A DNA stretch of 10,557 nt from Cyanobacteria bacterium UBA11372 (GTDB lineage Bacteria > Cyanobacteriota > Cyanobacteriia > Cyanobacteriales > Aerosakkonemataceae). The notes beneath the pieces were generated by a model that searched no databases, was not told where the DNA came from, and saw only the letters and a program-made list of their open reading frames with translations. The DNA lies in contig DNGG01000567.1 in assembly GCA_003486675.1 (NCBI GenBank), forward strand, positions 952 through 11,508, read 5' to 3'. Made by a program: the position numbers and the translations under genes. Shown piece by piece: positions 6,271 through 10,557 of this stretch (positions within the stretch are counted from its first letter, which is position 1; each line of letters starts with the position of its first letter).

Positions 6271-9200
6271 TTACTCTCCAATTGTTGCAACTGGTTTAAC
6301 TTGAATCGGCAAATTCAGATGAGGATAAGTCTTGTGAATTTTTACCATTGTTTGAATCGCTGCCGCCTTGTCGCCAATTGCCATTGTGGCAGATTGTCTG
6401 GTGAGAATTTCCGCGACTACTCTTGCTGCTTCCTCGCTTTTTTGCGCTTCTGCATCGAGAAAGGCAAAGATGCGCTTTTTGGCAACTCGCCCGCGATTTA
6501 CTTGCGAAAGAACCGTTATAAAATATGGTAGCAATTCTTGCAAGCGTTCGGGATTGTTGACGGCGTAACTTTCTAGATAATTAGTGGCGAATAGTTGCAT
6601 ATCTGCCGATGGGTGTTCGCTGAATTTGAGCAGATATTCTTCGCGGTATTCTTGTTTGAAATATCGCGTTACCATGTCGCGTCCAAATTTGCGGACATCT
6701 TCGCGCACGCTATCGCATAAATTAACCATAATACTAGGAGTTAAATCCGCATCGGTGAAGAATGTACCGAAGACTCGGAAACCAAATTCCCGCGTATCAT
6801 CCCACTTGCATTCTACTAACTTCACGGCGGCTAACATTTCTCGTTCGTTTCCGCGCAGTCTGTTGAGGTTGTGCAAGAACATTTCTCGCGCTGCTTCTCG
6901 CACTGCAAGTATTTCGTTGTCGGCAAGTTTGACTATTTCTAATGTCTCGAATTCATTTACCCATCGGTCGCGATTGGCACTCAGTACATGTCCGGCTAAT
7001 TCTTGTACTGCGGAAGATTTGGCTTTGAGCAGGCGCAAGGCTGTATCTTTGGTAACAGCGGTCATCCATTGTGGCAAATCTTGTTTGAGCAAAAGTGCGA
7101 TCGCAGCATAAATATCTTCTTTGGTGTCAGATGCAATCAAAAGAGCAATTAATTCGGTTGCTAGTCTGGCGGCGAAATCTGGATGATTTGTGGCTAATCT
7201 TTGAATTGCTGGGCGAATTGCGTTGCGGATATCTGCTTGTTCGTGAGCAATCATCGTGACTAGCAACGGGTATTGATTTAAAAGCGTTGCGTCGGGGAGG
7301 TTTCCGAAAATTTGAATCCCTATGTTGCGGATTGATTCGTGGGGCGATCGCATCAGTGAATCGATTAATCCCGATGGTAAATTAGCCGCACTGGTTTCGC
7401 GAGCGAGGAGGATTCTGGCACCGAATTCTTGAATTTCTAATAAGGGGTTTTGCAGTAAGTCAAGTACAACTGATAAACCTAATGTTCTGAGTTGGGTAGG
7501 GAAGCAAGTAAGCAAGGTTTCGGAAATATCTTTTGCTAGGGTTGCGCCTGTTTGGTTTAATTCTAATAGTGAGGCAAAAAGCTGCCCGATTAAGGTTTTT
7601 GCTTGATTGTCGCTGAGGGTAAATGAACTTAGAAATTGGCGGGCGAATTGGCGGGTTTCGGGTTGGAGACTGGTGACTAAAGCTAGGATAAAATTGTTAT
7701 TGGAGAGGAAGCGATCGCTCTCTTCCTGTATCCACCGATATGCCTCGGCGCGCGCGGGTGCAAAGGCACAATTTGCTATAGCCAGAACTAGGGTAAAATT
7801 GGGGTTGGTGGGGGTGTAGCGATCGCGCGCTATTTCAAACCCCAATTGCGCCGTCACTTCGTAAGGTTTATTCAGCAATCTAATTATCGTACTTTCATCT
7901 AATTCTGCCCCAAACTGCGGACAAGCACGCGCCGCTTTAACCGCAAAATGATGCACGGGACGACAGTCGCTTTCTAAAAGCAATCGCAACAATTCACTCG
8001 GTTGTTGTTCCCAAAGCGGGGGAAAAGCTTCTTCTCTTAGATCTGGTTCCGCATCTCCAGGTTTGTAAGAATCTCGACAACGCCATGCTTTCGAGTTTTC
8101 CTTTAATTCATAGCGGGGACTATTTTCATAAAGGATATGGTTGAAAGTTAAATAACCTGCATAAGCATCCCAATTGTGTTTAAAATATACTCTGTGATAG
8201 CGTCCGAAATCATCCCGTTGCCATCGAGTTAAAGTAGTTTCGCGCGCAGCTTCAGCATCAGCATCTGAATACTGAAGGAGAACTTCGACAGCCATTTTTA
8301 CATATTCAGTTTCTCCCAATTCGCCCAAGGTTTTTAGAGTCCGCCACACCCGCCTCAAAAAATAGTCGCGAGTATGAGTACTGTAAGCAATTCTTGACTC
8401 TGAACGCTGCAATTCGTTTTCGATTTCATTGTATGTTTCATAAGTACCTGCTTTGCTGTTGTAATTTCGATAGACGCGCTTCCTTAAGTACCCGCCACCA
8501 GGGGGACAGACTCCATAGGAATTGCTACTAAACATTGATGGCGCTTTCTCGAAGCGGTAAGCAAGGATGGCAAAAACTTCTGCATCGTGGCGATATTCCG
8601 CCATTTTGAAAATATGGCGAAACCGCTGGAAATAATTCGGACGTAAGGGCGCAGTTTTCAGAATATCTATAAGTGCTGGACGGACATTCTCGTTATCGAT
8701 TTGATAAATAGTATCGAGAACGGCAAATCGCTTGTAATCTCCATGATTAAGATAGCTGCGTAAGGCATGAGAAAATTCATCTGCCGATTGGGCGCTGGTA
8801 AGTTCTTGTGGCAGATTTACTATCATTTCAGATTGCAGCGCTGTTTTTGTTTCTGCATCGGCGAGTTTGAGCAACGCTTCAAAGGCAATTCTGCTCACAA
8901 ATTCTGGTGTTGTATTGTTACTGCGAAGGCGAATCAGTGCAGGGACAGCACCCTCGCCGCCACACCAACCTAATGCCCAAGCTATGCAATAATCTCTCAG
9001 CGCGTCGCCGCTACCAATTAATGGGATAAGTAAAGGAGTAGCTTCGGGTATTTTCAGTTCTCCGGCACGCCAAATTGCTCTTTCTAAAGGCCATTTGCTG
9101 GGATTTTGATCGGCTAAACGGTTTAATATTGCTTCCTGGCGTGTGGCTGCTTTTTCTGGTTTAACTAAAGTTTCTTCGGCGGGCGAAGTGCTGACATCTT

Positions 9201-9429
9201 GATAGCCTTTTTTGGTCTTTTCGCCAACTAATTTATCGAAGACTTTCTGCGCTTCTGCTAAAGGTACGGCTTCAGTTGTCTTTACCCCTTCTTTTAGATT
9301 TGCACCTCGCCTTCCGTAGCGGAAGTTGACTACGTAACGATTTTCACCAATTTGGCATAAATCGACTTCGTATACTTTGTCTGAAGTTCCTTCTTGATAA
9401 TGCAGGGTTGTCCGTTTGATTAGTTGCAT
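6271..9429 (-). CDS. WGR-domain and HEAT-repeat protein (MolR/YehI-like)
   Basis: 1052 residues. The N-terminus (about 1-80) is a WGR domain: LIKRTTLHYQEGTSDKVYEVDL, then YVVNFRYGRRG, then A..FDKLV..K...GY. The signature W-G-R is Y38-G39-R40 here. WGR domains bind nucleic acid in PARP-type proteins. The rest is mostly helical with HEAT-like pairs, clear at about 110-195 (PLLIPLIGSGD..., AVPALIRL) and through 590-1040. E. coli MolR (YehI, about 1,200 residues) has the same plan and sits with SWIM, MoxR AAA and VWA genes. No strong Shine-Dalgarno precedes the ATG, and TTGs further in are possible. The reading frame is intact. It presumably acts with the SWIM protein at 3160-4797; the biochemical role is not known to me. 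Confidence 0.85.
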   Translation of the reverse strand: MQLIKRTTLHYQEGTSDKVYEVDLCQIGENRYVVNFRYGRRGANLKEGVKTTEAVPLAEAQKVFDKLVGEKTKKGYQDVSTSPAEETLVKPEKAATRQEAILNRLADQNPSKWPLERAIWRAGELKIPEATPLLIPLIGSGDALRDYCIAWALGWCGGEGAVPALIRLRSNNTTPEFVSRIAFEALLKLADAETKTALQSEMIVNLPQELTSAQSADEFSHALRSYLNHGDYKRFAVLDTIYQIDNENVRPALIDILKTAPLRPNYFQRFRHIFKMAEYRHDAEVFAILAYRFEKAPSMFSSNSYGVCPPGGGYLRKRVYRNYNSKAGTYETYNEIENELQRSESRIAYSTHTRDYFLRRVWRTLKTLGELGETEYVKMAVEVLLQYSDADAEAARETTLTRWQRDDFGRYHRVYFKHNWDAYAGYLTFNHILYENSPRYELKENSKAWRCRDSYKPGDAEPDLREEAFPPLWEQQPSELLRLLLESDCRPVHHFAVKAARACPQFGAELDESTIIRLLNKPYEVTAQLGFEIARDRYTPTNPNFTLVLAIANCAFAPARAEAYRWIQEESDRFLSNNNFILALVTSLQPETRQFARQFLSSFTLSDNQAKTLIGQLFASLLELNQTGATLAKDISETLLTCFPTQLRTLGLSVVLDLLQNPLLEIQEFGARILLARETSAANLPSGLIDSLMRSPHESIRNIGIQIFGNLPDATLLNQYPLLVTMIAHEQADIRNAIRPAIQRLATNHPDFAARLATELIALLIASDTKEDIYAAIALLLKQDLPQWMTAVTKDTALRLLKAKSSAVQELAGHVLSANRDRWVNEFETLEIVKLADNEILAVREAAREMFLHNLNRLRGNEREMLAAVKLVECKWDDTREFGFRVFGTFFTDADLTPSIMVNLCDSVREDVRKFGRDMVTRYFKQEYREEYLLKFSEHPSADMQLFATNYLESYAVNNPERLQELLPYFITVLSQVNRGRVAKKRIFAFLDAEAQKSEEAARVVAEILTRQSATMAIGDKAAAIQTMVKIHKTYPHLNLPIQVKPVATIGE

Positions 9430-9458
9430 AAGCGAGGGAGAGCGAGGTTTTTTTCTCT

Positions 9459-9481
9459 CGTTCCCAGGTTCTACCTGGGAA
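9459..9481. repeat. CGTTCCCAGG-family palindromic hairpin, diverged copy
   Basis: TTCCCAGGT at 9461-9469 pairs perfectly with ACCTGGGAA at 9473-9481 around a 3-base loop. It is followed by a separate small palindrome GGAGGC/GCCTCC at 9491-9506. Confidence 0.7.
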
Positions 9482-9521
9482 TGCCGATCTGGAGGCTCCG
9501 GCCTCCGATTATGGAAGAATG

Positions 9522-9573
9522 AGAGGCAGAGCCTCTAGGATAGCGTTCCCAGGCTGGAGCCTGGGAACGAGAT
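9522..9573. repeat. 52-bp direct repeat, copy 1 (double hairpin)
   Basis: Identical over all 52 bases to 9681-9732. Each copy holds two palindromes: AGAGGC/GCCTCT and CGTTCCCAGGCT/AGCCTGGGAACG. Confidence 0.9.
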
Positions 9574-9680
9574 CGGCTGGATCTGCCCATAGAATCCGAG
9601 GGGTGGCGGGGCGGGTTTACGTACATTGTTAGCCTGCGCCATAGATTGTCTGTAAAACCCGCCCCTACAAAAGATTTACA

Positions 9681-9732
9681 AGAGGCAGAGCCTCTAGGAT
9701 AGCGTTCCCAGGCTGGAGCCTGGGAACGAGAT
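9681..9732. repeat. 52-bp direct repeat, copy 2 (double hairpin)
   Basis: Perfect copy of 9522-9573 in direct orientation, with start points 159 bases apart. The exact identity between copies in non-coding DNA implies a recent duplication or gene conversion. Confidence 0.9.
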
Positions 9733-9748
9733 ATATACAGCCAATATA

Positions 9749-9776
9749 AACCCGCCCCGGATCGATGGGGCGGGTT
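9749..9776 (-). terminator. Terminator-like hairpin after the ribbon-helix-helix gene
   Basis: AACCCGCCCC at 9749-9758 pairs perfectly with GGGGCGGGTT at 9767-9776 around an 8-base loop. It lies 25 bases past the stop of the gene ending at 9801. On the minus strand TTTATATT follows the stem, a modest U-rich tail. Confidence 0.6.
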
Positions 9777-9800
9777 ATGGTGAGGCGCAAATCCCGAATA

Positions 9801-10148
9801 TTAACCTTCTGACAAACTGCCAACACTCAGCGGTACTAATTCTCCATGTCGCGTCAATCCTAATAACATTGGTTCTTGAGGTCGGATAAACTCTCCTGTA
9901 AGCACGCAGCGTTCTTCTCGTTCGGCTGTGGCGGGTATGCTGGCGCGAATGTCAGAACGGGAAAACTGCGGTTTAAAGGCTCCAGATTTCTGTTGCACGT
10001 AATTCCAGAGGATTTCGCGGATTAGCGCTTGATATCCTTGGTTTCCAGCTAGATCTTTGAGTCTATCTTTCAATTCGCGCTCTAAGCGAATGCTGGTAAC
10101 GTCCATCTCGGTGGTGGGAATCCGGGTAGCAGTATTATTCGCGAACAT
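9801..10148 (-). CDS. Ribbon-helix-helix DNA-binding protein
   Basis: 115 residues from the ATG at 10148, chosen because AAAGGAG at 10158-10164 lies nine bases upstream; the longer frame to 10244 has no such signal and an unconvincing N-terminus. Residues about 13-55 fit a ribbon-helix-helix fold: MDVTSIRLERELKDRLKDLAGNQGYQALIREILWNYVQQ, that is strand, helix A, G-N-Q-G turn and helix B. Such proteins dimerise and insert the paired strand into the DNA major groove. The C-terminal 60 residues (CVLTGEFIRPQEPMLLGLTRHGELVPL) form a small beta-rich tail of unknown role. No toxin gene follows, so it is more likely a stand-alone regulator than an antitoxin. A palindrome overlaps its probable -10 box, suggesting autoregulation. 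Confidence 0.8.
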   Translation of the reverse strand: MFANNTATRIPTTEMDVTSIRLERELKDRLKDLAGNQGYQALIREILWNYVQQKSGAFKPQFSRSDIRASIPATAEREERCVLTGEFIRPQEPMLLGLTRHGELVPLSVGSLSEG

Positions 10149-10157
10149 TTTACTTTT

Positions 10158-10164
10158 CTCCTTT
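10158..10164 (-). promoter_or_regulatory. Ribosome binding site deciding the RHH start
   Basis: AAAGGAG on the minus strand, nine bases before the ATG at 10148. It excludes the longer in-frame start at 10244. Confidence 0.7.
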
Positions 10165-10181
10165 ATGGGGTAGACAGATCT

Positions 10182-10201
10182 AATAATACAAGTGTAGTAT
10201 T
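10182..10201 (-). promoter_or_regulatory. Dyad-symmetric candidate operator over the RHH promoter
   Basis: The 20 bases fit AATAnTACAnnTGTAnTATT, with 16 of 20 positions symmetric. A candidate -10 box (TATTAT on the minus strand) occupies 10183-10188 inside it; the -35 (TTACTA, 17-base spacing) is weak. The position is right for autorepression by the RHH protein. Confidence 0.45.
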
Positions 10202-10244
10202 TTATTAGTAAGATTTCTAATCCAGAGCCTTCAAGAACTACCAC

Positions 10245-10557
10245 AGTGATTCACCAACTATCCCTATCCACTTCAATGCCCGCCACCAGTCGCTTTGACG
10301 ACGGTGCAGACGCCATTTGGGGCGTCACTAGGGGAATTGCAGTGGATTGTTTGTTGGAACTTTGGTATGGCTTGCAAGATCGAGGTAGGGAGGTCAAATC
10401 TAATTTTGGCCTACTGTTTAACGAACATAACGGATCGGCAGATCCATTAAGACGAAGCGGGAGGTACAGGCTTAAAGTGACTGTACCTATATAGAACGAG
10501 AAGAACCCAAAGCCTTCTAACCCCCGCTTCTAAATAACCAGAGGCGGGGGTTCTTGT
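10245..10557 (+). other. Gene-less stretch with a run of hairpins (possible structured RNA)
   Basis: An open frame at 10246-10494 has no Shine-Dalgarno and no recognisable motif, so I do not call it. The stretch contains consecutive perfect or near-perfect stems. They are 10309-10314/10321-10326 (GACGCC/GGCGTC); 10391-10398/10405-10412 (8 bp, one wobble); 10432-10436/10441-10445 (GGATC, 4-base loop); 10462-10469/10481-10488 (AGGTACAG/CTGTACCT); and the terminal 13-bp stem at 10519-10552. A structured non-coding RNA or the 3' end of a lost mobile element would both fit. The window ends too soon to decide. Confidence 0.35.
10519..10552 (+). terminator. Terminator-like GC-rich hairpin at the right edge
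   Basis: AACCCCCGCTTCT at 10519-10531 pairs with AGAGGCGGGGGTT at 10540-10552 over 13 bp with one wobble and an 8-base loop. TTCTTGT follows on the plus strand and the window ends, so the U-tract cannot be fully judged. It may act in both directions. Confidence 0.5.

Larger units (their letters stand above)
9430..9800. other. Repeat-rich intergenic stretch between divergent-history genes
   Basis: No gene is supported. It contains four palindromic modules (9459-9481, 9491-9506, 9522-9573, 9681-9732), two GTAAAACCCGCCCCTAC-family repeats (9605-9620 partial, 9652-9668), and the terminator-like hairpin at 9749-9776. It must also hold the promoter of the WGR/HEAT gene, but I see no convincing boxes. 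Confidence 0.65.

Noticed and set aside
6584..7111. Open frame of 175 codons on the plus strand
   Set aside because: Antisense to the WGR/HEAT gene; Ser/Arg-rich composition typical of a shadow frame, no family resemblance.
10246..10494. Open frame of 82 codons with a GTG start
   Set aside because: No Shine-Dalgarno, no recognisable motif, and overlaps four of the hairpins listed for this stretch; kept only as a possibility.

Overview
The window looks like chromosomal DNA of a filamentous cyanobacterium. The HIP1 octamer GCGATCGC recurs in coding and non-coding stretches. The intergenic DNA is full of short palindromes and GTAAAACCCGCCCCTAC-type repeats of the kind seen in large Oscillatoriales/Nostocales genomes. 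The gene content is also typical: a Uma2 fragment, small toxin-antitoxin pairs and a ribbon-helix-helix protein. No rRNA, tRNA, CRISPR array, complete transposase or phage gene is visible.

Layout from left to right. 1-415 is non-coding repeat DNA. 416-2875 (-) encodes an 819-residue protein with two tandem beta-rich domains and a long stalk of 31-residue repeats. 2915-3155 is a compact nested inverted-repeat element that starts 4 bases past the stop of the next gene. 3160-4797 (-) encodes a SWIM zinc-finger protein. 4837-5285 (-) is a hicAB-type toxin-antitoxin pair. 5553-6159 (+) is a second pair, an antitoxin with a RelE/ParE-like toxin. 6211-6261 (-) is a stub of a Uma2-family gene. 6271-9429 (-) encodes a WGR-domain/HEAT-repeat protein of the MolR (YehI) type. 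9430-9800 is repeat-rich intergenic DNA with a 52-bp perfect direct repeat. 9801-10148 (-) encodes a ribbon-helix-helix protein with a dyad-symmetric candidate operator. 10245-10557 carries no convincing gene but a run of hairpins ending in a terminator-like stem.

The WGR/HEAT and SWIM proteins belong to the set found together in E. coli as yehI (molR) and yehQ, alongside a MoxR-type AAA ATPase and a VWA protein. Here the two are on one strand but separated by two toxin-antitoxin modules, and no AAA or VWA gene is in view. Two decayed copies of the 5' end of the SWIM gene lie in the same orientation between the modules. Copies at about 4735-4797, 5284-5346 and 6172-6210 bracket hicAB and the relE-type pair respectively. 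This suggests the modules were built into a former WGR-SWIM operon by insertion or duplication at one target. The other leading observation is the 241-bp nested-inverted-repeat element at 2915-3155, whose fold order resembles a retron msr-msd RNA but which has no reverse transcriptase beside it. A MITE is the simpler alternative.
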